From Symbiodinium natans (Eukaryota; Sar; Dinophyceae; Suessiales; Symbiodiniaceae), in assembly GCA_905221605.1 (NCBI GenBank), contig CAJNDS010002286.1, forward strand, positions 175,001 to 239,000: 64,000 bases of DNA, given 5' to 3'. Every line of letters starts with the position of its first letter. The stretch's first letter is position 1. The notes under the pieces were generated by a model. The model was not told the DNA's origin and did not search any database. It was given only the letters and a program-made list of their open reading frames with translations. A program made the position numbers and the translations under genes. Positions 10,578 to 21,514 of the stretch are shown in pieces.

Positions 10578-11019
10578 GGTGAATCGGAGGGTTTTAGGGG
10601 TCTTAGGGTCTTAGGGCTTTTGGGTTTTTAGGGTTTTAGGGTTTTAGGGTTTTGAGGGTTTTAGGGTGTAGGGTTTAGCGCGACAGGCATCGGTAGAGGT
10701 CCGCTAGGCCCAGACATTGGACAGAAGAGCCTGTTTGCGTAACCCAAGGACAGCATTACCTGTCGTGGCATTAGGCCTTTAGCGCGGCTGAAAACTTGAG
10801 GCTTGAACCCTGACCTCGCTGAGTGACACAGGCGACTGAAGTGACGAGGCCCTGTAATCCTGTTGGACTCACCCCAAACAACCCGAAACCCTGATTGCCC
10901 CCAAGCAATACACAAAAACCTACACTCAGTTTAGGGTTTCGGGTTAGGGTTTCAGGTTTAGGGTTTAGTTTTTAGGGCCGAGATACAGCTCCCCACATCC
11001 GACCGAGAGCGTTTCGCAG

Positions 11020-11113
11020 ACACAGGAGTTGGATCTCCCAAGCCTGGAGCGACCTGGATGTGGCGTTTGAGGCCAAGGATCCCGAGGCGAGGGCAGGGAT
11101 GTGGGAGATTTGA
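11020..11113 (+). CDS. Candidate terminal exon
   Basis: CGTTTCGCAG acceptor, then 30 codons starting HRSWISQAWSDLDVAFEA and ending GMWEI, TGA. A TTTAGGG tract starts about 12 bp later. Strongly protein-like. The family is unknown. Confidence 0.45.
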
Positions 11114-11326
11114 GTTTACCTCGTTTAGGGTTTAGGGTCTAGGGTTTAGGGTTTAGAGTTTAGGGTGTAGGGTGTAGGGTTCAGGGTTCAGGGTTCAGGG
11201 TTTAGGGCTACAGTTCTATGGGTTATGAAAATTCCTTAATAATAAATTAGGGATAGGCCTAAAATCATACCAAGGATCCCTATATGGTTGATAAGGAATA
11301 TCCCTTACTTAAGGGCTGCTGGGCAG

Positions 11327-11409
11327 ACGTCAGCCGGGTGAGAGGCCCTCCGCCACGCGGCGGACGAGTGCAGTGCAGCCCGGGGCGTGCTTCGGCTGTC
11401 ATTAGGAGG
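11327..11409 (+). CDS. Candidate internal exon
   Basis: CTGGGCAG acceptor; a frame VSRVRGPPPRGGRVQCSP reaches GGAG|GGTTTAGGG. A second frame is open to a TAG at its end. It follows a short imperfect palindrome at 11238-11300 (ATTCCTTA..TAAGGAAT). Confidence 0.4.
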
Positions 11410-12459
11410 GTTTAGGGTTTAGGGTTTAGGGTTTAGGGTTTAGGGTTTAGGGTTTAGGGTTAAGAGCTGGGCCAAGCTTCCGATAGTCCCACTGCAAGTT
11501 GCTGAGGCGTGTGCGGCCGCGGGCACGCAGAGCCTTGGATGCTCCGGGACATCCTTTTGCAGGTTGTGTTTGTGCTTCCCCAACACCCTAAACCCCAAAC
11601 CCCAAACCCTAAACCCTAAACCCTAAACCCTAAACCCTAAACCCTAAACCCTAAACCCTAAACCCTAAACCCTAAACCCTAAACCCGAAGCCCTAAGCCC
11701 TAAGCCCTAAGCCCTTAACCCTTAACCCTTAACCCTAAACCCTACTCATCGTAGGGAGCCTGGAGTGCAAGCGCAGCCTATGAACAAGCCATGGGTTTAT
11801 CTTTGCATCTGTCTTGGCCATTCCCCCCGCCCCTCTAGTATGAACCCCCCGTACCCCTAACATTCAAGACTCCCACTTTTGTTATATTGGAGTATATGGG
11901 GGTATTTAAAATTAGGGGGTGAGGGGGGGGGGGTAATTTTAGGGGGAGGGGTCACAGGCACGTGACGCTCGGGATTCGCATTCCCAGCCTGGAACCCTGA
12001 CAAGTTTCATAGTCAAGCTATGTCAAGCTATGCTCGGCGGATTATACTTCTTGATTGCGGAAGCTTCTGGTTGTAGATGTCCTGCGCGATCTCGCTCTGC
12101 ATGAGCGTGCCATTGGTGGGGGATTGCATGCAACGCAGGGGACAGCGTATGCTGAATTTTTATTCCCAGCACATTGATTCCCAGCAGAAAGCCCAAAAGT
12201 TGAGATCCCCTAAAGTTAAAAACCAAAAGTTGAAATTCCCTAAAGCCCAAAATTTTTAACCCCCCAAAAGCCCTAAAGTTGAACCCCCCCCCCCCTTAAA
12301 CCAGAAAACCCTAAACCCTAAACCCTACACCCTAAACCCTAAACCCTACACCCTAAACCCTAAACCCTAAACCCTAAACCCTAAACCCTAAAACCCTAAA
12401 ACCCTACACCCTAAACCCTAAACCCTAAACCCTAAACCCCTAGAGCTTTAAGTTGAAAG

Positions 12460-12528
12460 GAGCGCCCGGCCGGATGCCGTGATGTTGGACAAGCTGGCGG
12501 CTTCCCTTCGGAGCCTCTGCTTTTTGGG
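12460..12528 (+). CDS. Candidate internal exon
   Basis: It lies 18 bp after a C-tract. Frame SARPDAVMLDKLAASLRS up to GG|GGTTTAGG. Helix-prone sequence; the acceptor (AAAG or GGAG) is not a CAG. Confidence 0.4.
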
Positions 12529-12694
12529 GTTTAGGTTTAGGGTTTAGGGTTTAGGGTTTAGGGTTTAGGGTTTAGGGTTTAGGGTTTAGGGTTTAGGGTT
12601 GAGGGTGTAGGGTTTAGGGTTTAGGGTTTAGGGTTTAGGGTTTAGGGTTTAGGGTTTAGTAGTCTGGGGCTTAAGGTTTAGCAGTTTGGCACAG

Positions 12695-12833
12695 GCACAA
12701 ATCCATCTGGACGAAGAGGGGATTTTGGTACCGCCCCCCACCCCCCCCTGAGCTTCCTTCGGGAGCTACCAGGATCTGCGATGGCTCTTCCAGCTTCGGT
12801 ATGGAGGCGTGGCCGCTCCAAAGAATGTTCAGG
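12695..12833 (+). CDS. Two candidate exons joined by a 45-nt intron
   Basis: Exon 1 (12695-12727) after GGCACAG reads AQIHLDEEGIL. Intron GTACCG..CTACCAG. Exon 2 (12773-12833) reads DLRWLFQLRYGGVAAPKN and ends CAGG|GTTTAGGG. Phase 0 is kept across the intron, and exon 2 ends in the phase expected by the exon at 13137 (junction Asp codon). Confidence 0.45.
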
Positions 12834-13136
12834 GTTTAGGGTTTAGGGTTTGGGGTTTAGGTGGCGCTTGGGCTTCAGGGATATTGCCGCTACTGCCATA
12901 AGGTTCACTGTCCACACCCTCAACCTTCTAAGACCTATAAACCCTGAAAAGCCCCATACACCTCAGAAACCCTTGAAGCCTTGTAAGAACCGTATAAACC
13001 CTGCAAACCCTATAAACCCCCCTAAACCCTAAACCCTAAACCCTAAGCCCTAAACCCTAAACCCTAAACCCCAAACCCTCAACTCCTTAGGCGCCGCCAC
13101 ATCCTTGAAAGGCCAGCCGCCTCATGGCCTTCGCAG

Positions 13137-13208
13137 ACGTGCGCCGCGCGCTGGCCCGGCGGCTGGGTGAGGCGGCTGAGGCGGGGGGGTTCTCAGTCTC
13201 ACAGGGAG
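13137..13208 (+). CDS. Candidate internal exon
   Basis: CTTCGCAG acceptor, frame VRRALARRLGEAAEAGG, then GGAG|GTTTAGG. Phase-compatible with the exon ending at 12833. An internal GTGAGG could be an earlier donor. Confidence 0.45.
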
Positions 13209-13367
13209 GTTTAGGATTCATAGGGTTCGTAGGGTGTAGGCTTTGTAGGTTTTCTTTAGGATTCGGGGTTTATAAGGTTCGTAGGGTTTGCAGGGTTTAG
13301 GATTTATGGGGTTTGCATAGGTTTGCATAGGGCTTAGGGTTTAGGATTTCACGTGTCTGTGTGGCAG

Positions 13368-14071
13368 AATAGAGTCGACGTTGCGAGTTTGGAGTTTGGC
13401 ACCGGAGGATCACCCGAAGTTCGTAGCCATGGCTATAGCCCAATTCCCCATGAAAGGACAACGGGTTCGTGCACCAACGCGCGGCAAGACCCCCTTTTGC
13501 ACGCGAGTCTGCTTGTTTATTGTTGCGTTTTCAGGACCCTTCCACGAGCCTCTCGCTATCTGCAGCACTGAACGCGGCCGCCAGCCGCGGTTGCGCCTCG
13601 TCTACACACTTCACTCGCCAGCCCCTGGGGAACCTCTTTGACATGAGGCCCCTATAAGCTCGGGATTCATACTATGGCGTGGGAGCCCTGTAAAGAAACG
13701 CCGCGCGCTCTCCAGGCCTGCCAGGAGATGCGGCGGACGACTGCGTCGGCCGCGCGCAGGCGTTTCGACGGCAGCTGCTTGAGCGACTCCCGTCAAGGCT
13801 CGTGCACCGTAAGAGTCCTCGAGACGGTCAGAATGGATCCTAAACCCTACACCCTAAACCCTAAACCCTCAACCCTAAACCCTAAACCCTAAACCCTAAA
13901 CCCTAAACCCTAAATCCTAAACCCTAAATCCTAAACCCTAAACCCTATTTGAACGTGACTTCAGGGTGCGCGGTATGGTGTCGGAGCTTGATTCGAACTC
14001 CCCGAGAAGCCGAAGCCTGCAAGTCGCACTCCAAGCCCTCTTCAAACCTAGGCGCCACAGGAGGCCCCCTT
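13368..14071 (+). CDS. Three phase-compatible candidate exons
   Basis: Exon a (13368-13422, after GTGGCAG) reads NRVDVASLEFGTGGSPEV. Exon b (13716-13808, after CTCTCCAG) reads LPGDAADDCVGRAQAFRR.. and ends CACC|GTAAGAG. Exon c (13965 to about 14061, after ACTTCAG) reads CAVWCRSLIRTPREAEA. Each junction rebuilds an Arg codon. The intron between b and c contains the CCCTAAA tract at 13840-13950. Alternative frames exist for exon c. Confidence 0.45.
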
Positions 14072-14160
14072 GTTTAGGGTTTAGGGTTTAGGGTTTAGGA
14101 TTTAGGGTTTAGGGTTTAGGGTTTAGGGTTTCGGGTTTCGGGTTTAGGGTTTAGGCTCCC

Positions 14161-15087
14161 TTCAAAGCCCCTTTAAACCCAACAAGAAGGGCATTTTTTT
14201 CTCTTCCTAGGTTTTTACTCTTGGGTCTCGAAACCCCAGTCGAGTCTTCGCAGGTGGGGCCTCTGGTCTTCGAGTCTGCTCAGCCGCGCGGCGGTTCTGT
14301 GGCGCGGCCGCAAAGGAAGTCCGGAGAGATGATCTGTGGTTTCGGGGCTTTAGGGGGATTGGCTTATGGGTTTTGTTTGGGGTGTTATAGGGGTTTAGGT
14401 TTTTTTTGTTTAAAGCGTTTTTTGTAGGGTTTATGTAGGTTTTTTTTTTTTTTTTTGTGTGCTTTTGTTTTTGCAAGGTGTCTGAGGTTTATAGGGTTCA
14501 GGAGGGTATAGAGGGTTTTATGGTCTCAAAACCTATGCACTTAGCAGCGCCTGTCCTTTAAACGCTTGAGATCAGGCTTGGGTTAGAGCTTCGGCTAGGG
14601 CTTGGCGCGTCATTCTGAATTCTATGGGGGTTTAGGTTTTAGGATTTAGGGTTTAGGGTTCAGGGTTTAGGGTCTTGTTTAAGATTGCCACAAGCACGAA
14701 AGTAATCGGGAGTGCATGTATAGACACACACACACACATTGATGATTGTTCTTCTTATCATTGTTGCAATAGAGGGGGTTTACGCAATTAGGTGTACCTT
14801 ACTGGGGTCCTTATTATAAGGGAAGCCTACTGTTTGGGGGTCCATGTTGCGGGCCCTATTTTCGTAACCCCCTTTTGTGTACTCATTACAAGGCGGCACC
14901 CTTGTTAAAAGAGGACCCCCCCCCAAAAAGGGACCATAATTGAAGAACCTACCCAGAACATGCTTCTTAAGTACAGGCCGCTGCGAGCAGTCCGGCTTCC
15001 CCGCCTATGCAGGTGGGAGGCCAGCACGTGCCTGGCGCGAGTGCAGAAGGCCATCGCCTTCTCCAGGCCATAGGGGTTCAACTCGAG
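14161..15087. other. Intron-like stretch, no convincing exon
   Basis: Contains T-runs, a (CA)n run near 14720, and at 14780-14842 a sequence similar to 9703-9765 (GGGGTCC..AATTATAAGGGAA..CCTACT), followed by an AAAAGGGACC motif near 14930 also seen near 39606. Probably another dispersed element family. Confidence 0.5.
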
Positions 15088-15750
15088 GGTTTAGGGTTTA
15101 GGGTTTAGGGTTTAGGGTTCAGGGTTTAGGGTTTAGGGTTTAGGGTTTATTTCACTTTGCGGGTATTCCCCGAGCTTCTCTTGCCCCCTTTTCGATTCCC
15201 CCCCTCTTTTGGCTTCTTCCCTCTTTTCTGGCTGGTTCTTAGAGGGAACGAGGGCACTATCTATACCCTTTAAGCCTTTAAGGTTTAAGGGCTTATATAA
15301 CGTCGTAATTTTAACGCTATGCGACCCCCCTCGGCCTGGCCCAATGCGGCCGACGTTGGGGGGGGGGCGAAGTTCGGTTTTTGGTGTTAGGTCCGCTTTC
15401 AGATCCCGGTTGCCGACGGGGGGTACCCATTCCAGGGGCCCACATGGAGGGGGGTACCTTCGACCCCAGGCCTCGGCGGATTCCCCCATTCCCGACCAAG
15501 AACTAGTTTGCCGGTCCCTTTGGTTGTTTTGGTTCCTGCATCGTTCCCGAAAACCCTAAACCCTAAACCCTAAACCCTAAACCCTAAACCCTAAACCCTA
15601 AACCCTAAACCCTAAACCCTAAACCCTAAACCCTAAACCCTAAACCCTAAACCCGAAACCCTAAACCCTAAACCCTAACTCCTAAACCCTAAACCCTAAA
15701 CTCTAAACCCTAAACCCTAAACCCTAAACCCTGCATCGTTCCCCCCTTAG

Positions 15751-15836
15751 AGAGGACCTCCGGGGCACCGAATGCTGAGCTCGAGCCTGCGACTGCCCTG
15801 GAGCAGCTCTTTGGCACCTTGGCGGCGGCAAGTGCG
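15751..15836 (+). CDS. Candidate internal exon, clear telomeric boundaries
   Basis: CCCCCCTTAG acceptor 15 bp after a C-tract. Frame RTSGAPNAELEPATALEQ through to LAAASA, then GCG|GTTTAGGG. It is 86 nt long with a phase-2 start. Unrecognised, helix-prone. Confidence 0.5.
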
Positions 15837-16324
15837 GTTTAGGGTTTAGGGTTTCGGGTTTCGGGTTTCGGGTTTTGGGGTTTAGCGGGTTGGACCGTCT
15901 TAGTGCAAAGGTTCCCATTCGGGCGTAGCGTTTAGGGTTTAGGGTTTCGGGTTTAGCAGCAGCGGTTAAAGCCTACCAATAGCTGGACATGTAGGCCGGA
16001 GTGCCGTCAAACAACCGACAAAGCTGCTTCTAGTAGGGCGAGGGTTGGCTATAGGTTTGAAGGCTTAGATTCTAGGGTGTACCCTAGGGCCCTAGGGCAG
16101 AGAATCGTGAGACAGCTTCGGTCCGCTCAGTCTTCATGCTTTCTTGAAGTCTGGCAAAGGCATCTGTAAGCTAACAAACAGCACCTGTGGCCACAGCGGA
16201 TCCACCATGTTCAGTCAGAGCAACTTTGGTGTTGCGCACTGCCGTCGATCTCAATCTGGTTCTAGAAACCCCTCGCCTATAGTAGCCTCAGCAGCCCTCA
16301 CCTGTGAAGCAGCAGTAGCCACGC

Positions 16325-17611
16325 ATGGCCTTCTTCCAGCATGAGTTCATTGTGGAACGGCTGATCATGTTTGCAAATTTGCGCCCCTACAGCCTGCGTG
16401 AACTAGGCTTCCCTGCAAATGCTGCAAAAGGCCTGCTGCAGACTTGCTTTAGAGAAGCCACAGCCACAGACTTCAAGAAGCTTGCATTCGACCCCAGATT
16501 GTGGCTAGACGGTCCGCAGCCTCTTGCAAAAAGGGAGGTCTGTGAAGTCTACGACGTGCACCACTTGCTGGAAGCTGGACTCGACAAGGCAGAGGTTCTT
16601 CAGCTCGATCCCAGAAAGCAAGACCAGCTCGAGGCACACCGCCGCAAGCAAAGGGGCGCAACGGCTCTGCAGCTGCGCCTGGAAGGCCTGAAGGCGGAGA
16701 CCCTCCGAGCTGCTGGTTTCGATGCCGCGAAGCTTAAGGAAGCAGGCTTTACGGCTGCGGAGCTTCGACGCGCAGGCTTCTACTGCTTCCAGCTACGCAG
16801 TGCAGGCTTCGGCTGCCAAGAACTCAAGCAGGCGGAGTGCACAGCCTTCCTGCTGAGAATCAGCGGGTGGAAGTTGACGGAACTTCACTTGGTGGGTTTC
16901 ACTGCAAAGCAGCTCACGGATGGCGGCTTTCCCTTGCCAGAGCTTCTGGCAGCTGGGTGTACCGAGTTCACGGCTTTGGAGCTTGCCGAAGCAGGTGCGG
17001 AGCTGTCGCAGTTGAAGGAAGTTGGATTCGGATGCAAGGATCTCTCCAAAGCCGGCTTTTCAGCTTCGCAGATGCGCGAAGCTGGCTTCAGCATGCGAGA
17101 GCTGGGTGTGGCGCTCGGTCTCGCAAAATTAGAGGCTGATGGCTTCAGGAACGTGCAGCAGCTGATAGATGCGGGGTTCGATCCCCACAGACTTAAGAAG
17201 CATGGTTACACTGCCAAGATGATGCTTGACGCAGGGGTCCCCTTGCAGGACCTGATCGAGGTCTTCCATGTTTCAGATCTCGCTGCACAGGTCATTCCGG
17301 CAACGTTATTGACTGTTGTCAGCAAGAAGAAAGTCATGCGCGCGGGCTGCTACAGCTTACAGAAGTTACGGGAGGCCGGCTTCAGTGCCAAAGAGCTGCG
17401 GGGTGAGTTAGGAGACAGAAGGGCTCCTTTGAGAAGAATGCGGGAAGCTGGTTTCACCCTACGGGAGATGGCAACCACTCCCGCGGGCTGTAGGGAGCTG
17501 AAGCATGCGGGCTTTGACCTCCTGCAAGAGGCTCACCTCTTTACTCGCGAGGAACTCGTTGGTGCAGGGTACTCTGACGAAGACGTCCTACAGTCATGTT
17601 GTCGCGGCTAA
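16325..17611 (+). CDS. Decapeptide-repeat protein (428 residues), stop codon from a telomeric unit
   Basis: The only long uninterrupted ORF in the region. Residues 1-110 are non-repetitive. From about 115 to the end there are more than 20 units of about ten residues with consensus LRxAGFSAxE, for example LKEAGFTAAELRRAGF and LREAGFSAKELR. Degenerate L..AGF repeats are seen in many alveolate proteins; the function is unknown, and a helical solenoid or scaffold is an inference. There is no signal peptide or membrane segment. The start is fixed by an in-frame TAG just upstream of ATG, unless that TAG is an acceptor. The stop is the TAA of GGC-TAAACCC, the first CCCTAAA-like unit. It lies in a G-to-C interval, so it may be an intronless gene nested in an intron. 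Confidence 0.75.
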   Translation: MAFFQHEFIVERLIMFANLRPYSLRELGFPANAAKGLLQTCFREATATDFKKLAFDPRLWLDGPQPLAKREVCEVYDVHHLLEAGLDKAEVLQLDPRKQDQLEAHRRKQRGATALQLRLEGLKAETLRAAGFDAAKLKEAGFTAAELRRAGFYCFQLRSAGFGCQELKQAECTAFLLRISGWKLTELHLVGFTAKQLTDGGFPLPELLAAGCTEFTALELAEAGAELSQLKEVGFGCKDLSKAGFSASQMREAGFSMRELGVALGLAKLEADGFRNVQQLIDAGFDPHRLKKHGYTAKMMLDAGVPLQDLIEVFHVSDLAAQVIPATLLTVVSKKKVMRAGCYSLQKLREAGFSAKELRGELGDRRAPLRRMREAGFTLREMATTPAGCRELKHAGFDLLQEAHLFTREELVGAGYSDEDVLQSCCRG

Positions 17612-18125
17612 ACCCTAAACCCCGTAATATTGTAGACCCTATAAACCCTAGACCCTGTAGCCACCTCTAGCCTTGTCACGAACCCTTTGAGTAAAACCCA
17701 AACCAGCGAGTGCCACGGGCATGCGCCAGGGCTCGCAGGGGCATAGTACAGCCTGCAGCCCCGGGCCCGGATTCGTCTCGCCTCACTTTCCAGCATTTGC
17801 AAGACAGCCGCCCTGCCATGAAATGGGGTTTAGGGTTTAGGGTTTAGGGTTTAGGGTTTAGGGTTTAGGGTTTAGGGTTTAGGGCTTAGGGTTTAGGGTT
17901 TAGGGTTTAGGGCTGAGGGCTTTATAGTGCTTAGGGTTTAGGGTTTAGTGAGCCCTTGAGATGTTGAGCCTCTATAAGCCCTAAATCCTACAGCCGAAAA
18001 ACGCTCAATTTGTGCTTCAGGGCTGACTAGTTACTGCTTTGGGGTTCAGGGCTGAAGGGAAAGTACAAGGGTTTGGGGTTTCGGGTTTCGGGGTGTAGGG
18101 GAAGTTCGAGCAGATTCTAGGATCC

Positions 18126-18330
18126 TGGCGCGATTCAGAAACTGGACGCGATTCAGGAAACTAGGATTCAGGAAACCAGGGTTCAGGAAACTACGCGATT
18201 CAGGAAACTAACCGATTCAGGAAACTGAAAGCGCGCGATTCAGGAAACTACGATTCAGGAAACCTGAAGACACGCGATTCAGGAAACTGCGCGATGCAGG
18301 AAACTGAAATCGCGCGATTCAGGGGGGGTG
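18126..18330. repeat. Tandem GATTCAGGAAACT repeats
   Basis: About ten copies of CGATTCAGGAAACT, separated by variable 1-12 nt linkers such as GCGCG. Then comes an inverted relative (CAGTTTCCTGAAT) near 18378, giving hairpin potential. It lies between a G-tract and a C-tract, i.e. within an intron-like interval. Confidence 0.8.
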
Positions 18331-18600
18331 GTGTTTCTGAGGGGTTTCCCGAATCCCGGGTTTTCGAATCCAGTTTTTCCAGTTTCCTGAATATTCTTGT
18401 CAGGTTTGGGCTTGTAGTGACGAGTTGAGGCTTTGGGGCACTTTACCATAACCCTAAACCCTAAACCCTAAACCCTAAACCCTAAACCCTAAGCCCTAAA
18501 CCCTAAACCCTAAACCCTAAGCCCTAAACCCTAAACCCTAAACCCTAAGCCCTAAACCCTAAACCCTAAACCCTAAACCCTAAACCCTCTTGTTGCTCAG

Positions 18601-18660
18601 GCCGCAACTTCGCTGCGGCCCGTGATCTCGACGAGGCTTTTCTGTTTGAGAGATTGCGAG
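18601..18660 (+). CDS. Candidate 60-nt exon
   Basis: TTGCTCAG acceptor; GC + 19 codons (RNFAAARDLDEAFLFERL..) + G, then GTCCTCAG. It lies between two CCCTAAA tracts. Splice context and composition are among the best here. Confidence 0.5.
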
Positions 18661-19024
18661 GTCCTCAGCCCTAAACCCTAAGCCCTAAACCCTAAACCCT
18701 AAGCCCTAAACCCTAAACCCTAAACCCTAAACCCTAAACCCTAAACCTTAAACCCTGAACCCTTGAACTCTGAAGCCTTTTCCACTCCTTTCTTGGAGCT
18801 GCGCAGGCCTTGGAGCTGGGGCAAGGGCTGAAGGAGGCGCGCGGCTTGTGAATGCCAGCTCATGAAGCCAGACGGCCGACAGAAAGCCTTTAAGTTTAGG
18901 GTTTAGCGTTTAGGGTTTAGGGTGTGGGGCTTAGGGTTTAGGGTTTTGGGTTTAGGGTTTAGGGTTTAGGGTTTGGGAAACTTTATAGGGTACACAATTA
19001 TTTGCGGCCAGTCGGATTTTACAG

Positions 19025-19112
19025 CGGGCCTCGCAAGATCTACGCAGGCCACTGCGGCTGCCCGACGCGTGGAACGCCGCTGAGCTTCCTATGCTTGTAG
19101 CTGCGGTGTTGG
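19025..19112 (+). CDS. Candidate exon
   Basis: GATTTTACAG acceptor, frame RASQDLRRPLRLPDAWNA continuing AELPMLVAAV, ending at GG|GTTAGGG at the head of a G-tract. The frame would hit TAG within the telomeric unit if unspli­ced. Confidence 0.45.
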
Positions 19113-19623
19113 GTTAGGGTTTAGGGTTTAGGGTTGAGGGTTGAGGGTTTAGGGTTTAGGGTTTAGGGTTTAGGGTTTAGGGCGTAGTGTTTAGGGTTGC
19201 GGGTTTGGGGTTTGGGGTTTAGGGATGAGGGATCGCATGCTCGGTAGTCGCAAGGAGTACGAGCACTTGCTGCTGGCTTCATGCCATGGTCGCTGATGTC
19301 GTAGAAGCTTGCACTGTGCCGACACAGTCTTGTGGAACACAGGGTTTAGGGTTTAGGGTTCAGGGTTTAGGGTCTGGAGAAGGCACCGACCCCCAGAAAC
19401 CCAGCAAACTGAAATGCCTTCATCAAGATGTCACCCCAAATTAGTTTGGAGCACGAGAAGCACGAGAAAACACGTGAAGCCGGACCCTACACCCTACACA
19501 CCCTAAACCCTAAACCCTAAACCCTAAACCCTAAACCCTAAACCCTAAACCCTAAACCCTAAACCCTAAACCCTAAACCCTAAACCCTAAACCCTAAACC
19601 CTAAACCCTAAACCCTAAACCAG

Positions 19624-19734
19624 GCGAGGGAGGGGCGCTACTGGTCTCGACGAACCTGCGCCGCGCGGGGCGGCGGCTGGAGGGGAAGACCATGGGAACA
19701 CCACTGGGGCCGGCAGAACCACAGGCTTCGAGCG
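19624..19734 (+). CDS. Candidate internal exon
   Basis: It follows a long C-tract ending AACCAG. Frame AREGRYWSRRTCAARGGG to HRLR, then AGC|GGTTTAGGG. Basic, low-complexity-leaning, so less certain. Confidence 0.35.
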
Positions 19735-19850
19735 GTTTAGGGTGTTAGGGTGTTAGGGTGTTCGGGTGTTAGGGTGTTAGGGTGTTAGGGTGTTAAGGTG
19801 TTAGGGTGTTAGGGTGTTAGGGTGTTAGGGAGTTAGGGTGTTAGGGGTTT
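19735..19850. repeat. GTGTTAGG octamer array
   Basis: About 14 units of GTGTTAGG, a telomere-like octamer, start exactly at the presumed donor of the preceding exon. Single variants (GTTCGG, GTTAAGG, GAGTTAGG) occur. Confidence 0.85.
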
Positions 19851-20255
19851 GTCTGGAGGTTTCTTGGGCTCGAGTGCGTAGTTTCCTGTTGGGTAGTTCC
19901 CGTTTCCATTAGCTGCTACAACCCTAAGACACAAAAGCCCTGAAAATCCTAAACCCCGAAATCCTGAACCCTATTCAAACCCTAAACCCTAAACCCTAGA
20001 ACCCCGAAACCCCAGTACCCTAAACCCTAAACCCCTAATACCCTAATATCCTAAACCCTAAACCCTAACACCTTAAACCCTAAAACCCCTAAACCCCTAA
20101 CCCTAAAGCCTAAACCCTAACCCCTAACCCCCTAAACCCTAAACCCGAAACCCGAAACCCTAAACCCTAAACCCTAAACCCCAAACCCTAAACCCTAAAC
20201 CCTAAACCCTAAACCCTAAACCCTAAACCCTAAACCCTAAACCCTAAACCCCCAG

Positions 20256-20337
20256 ATGCCTGGAGGTCGTCCAGGATGCTGTCCAAGGGCCCGCGACTGA
20301 GGTCCGCGGTCAACTCGGCTTCTAGAAGGGTGCGAAG
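20256..20337 (+). CDS. Candidate internal exon, frame ambiguous
   Basis: CCCCCAG acceptor directly after a C-tract, donor GAAG|GTTTAGGG. Two frames are open: DAWRSSRMLSKGPRLRSA and CLEVVQDAVQGPATEVRG (the latter to a TAG). Confidence 0.4.
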
Positions 20338-20981
20338 GTTTAGGGTTTAGGGTTTAGGGTTTAGGGTTTAGGGTTTAGGGTTTAGGGTTTAGGGTTTAGG
20401 GATTAGGGTTTAGGGGTTCAGGGGTTTAGGGGTTCAGGGGTTCAGGGGTTTAGGGGTTTAGGGGCTTAGGGGTTTAGGGGCTTAGGGGTTTAGGGGTTTA
20501 GGGGTTTAGGGGTTTACTGGGTCCTTGTTGGCTTTAATTTTACATGTTTGTTATCATCAAAACCCAATAAGTATTAAAAATGACAATTTTATTTTGTCCC
20601 CAATGAAGACCCATTTTAGGGGTTTAGGGGTTGGTTCGTTTTGTGCCGGTCATTGAGGCGACTCATGCCTCAAGGCCAGAAACCTCCAAAGACAAACCCC
20701 AAAAGCCGCAAAACCGCAACAGCCCCCGACTCAAAAAACACTAAAGATACTAAAGCTTCAACACCCCACACACCCTCTCCCTAATCCCTAAACCCTAAGC
20801 CCTAAACCCTAAACCCTAATTCCTAAACCCTAAACCCTAAACCCTAAACCCTAAACCCTAAACCCTAAACCCTAAACCCTAAACCCTAAACCCTAAACCC
20901 TAAACCCTAAACCCTAAACCCTAAAGCCGACCAAAAACAACTGGGAAACCTGAGCCCCAAGCACCCCTAAGCCCTTTGCAG

Positions 20982-21055
20982 GTGGCTGCGCAGAGCCTCG
21001 TGGAAGCGCTTCGCCTGGGTGCAGAGCCCCTGGTGCGCGCGGCCCTGTCCCTTGG
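20982..21055 (+). CDS. Candidate internal exon
   Basis: CCTTTGCAG acceptor, frame VAAQSLVEALRLGAEPLV.. to ALSLG, donor GG|GTCCGT 17 nt before the TTTAGGG tract. Alanine/leucine-rich helix, reminiscent of ankyrin-like or solenoid segments but too short to assign. Confidence 0.5.
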
Positions 21056-21419
21056 GTCCGTTTTAGCCCCCTTAGGGTTTAGGGTTTAGGGTTTAGGGTT
21101 TAGGGTTTAGGGTTTAGGGTTTAGGGTTTAGGGTTTAGGGTTTAGGGTTTAGGGTTTAGGGTTAGGGTTTAGGGTTTAGGGTTTAGGGTTTAGGGTTTAG
21201 GCTTTGGGCTTTAGGGTTTAGGGGTTTAGGGTTTAGGGTTTGGGTCGCGAGGCGCTTAGTCTTGGAAAGGCATGTTGACGGCTTTCAGTCAGGGATCAAC
21301 ATCAACTAAACCCTAGATCCTCTGCCCTAAGCCCCTAAACCCCTGAAGAGCTTTGCCTTAGGGCTTAGGTTTAGGGTTGAGGGTTTAGGGTTTAGGGTTT
21401 AGGGTTTAGGGCTTTCAAG

Positions 21420-21514
21420 GTCACATGCCATCTCAGGAAGCATGGCAGCAACCTCCTCGATCCTCACCTCAGAGAGGAAGGGGAGAAGTTCCTGAGGCAG
21501 AAGGAGCGACATCG
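21420..21514 (+). CDS. Candidate internal exon
   Basis: CTTTCAAG acceptor, frame VTCHLRKHGSNLLDPHLR to RQKERH, then TCG|GTTTAGGG. Well-mixed, charged composition. Flanked by G-tracts on both sides. Confidence 0.45.
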
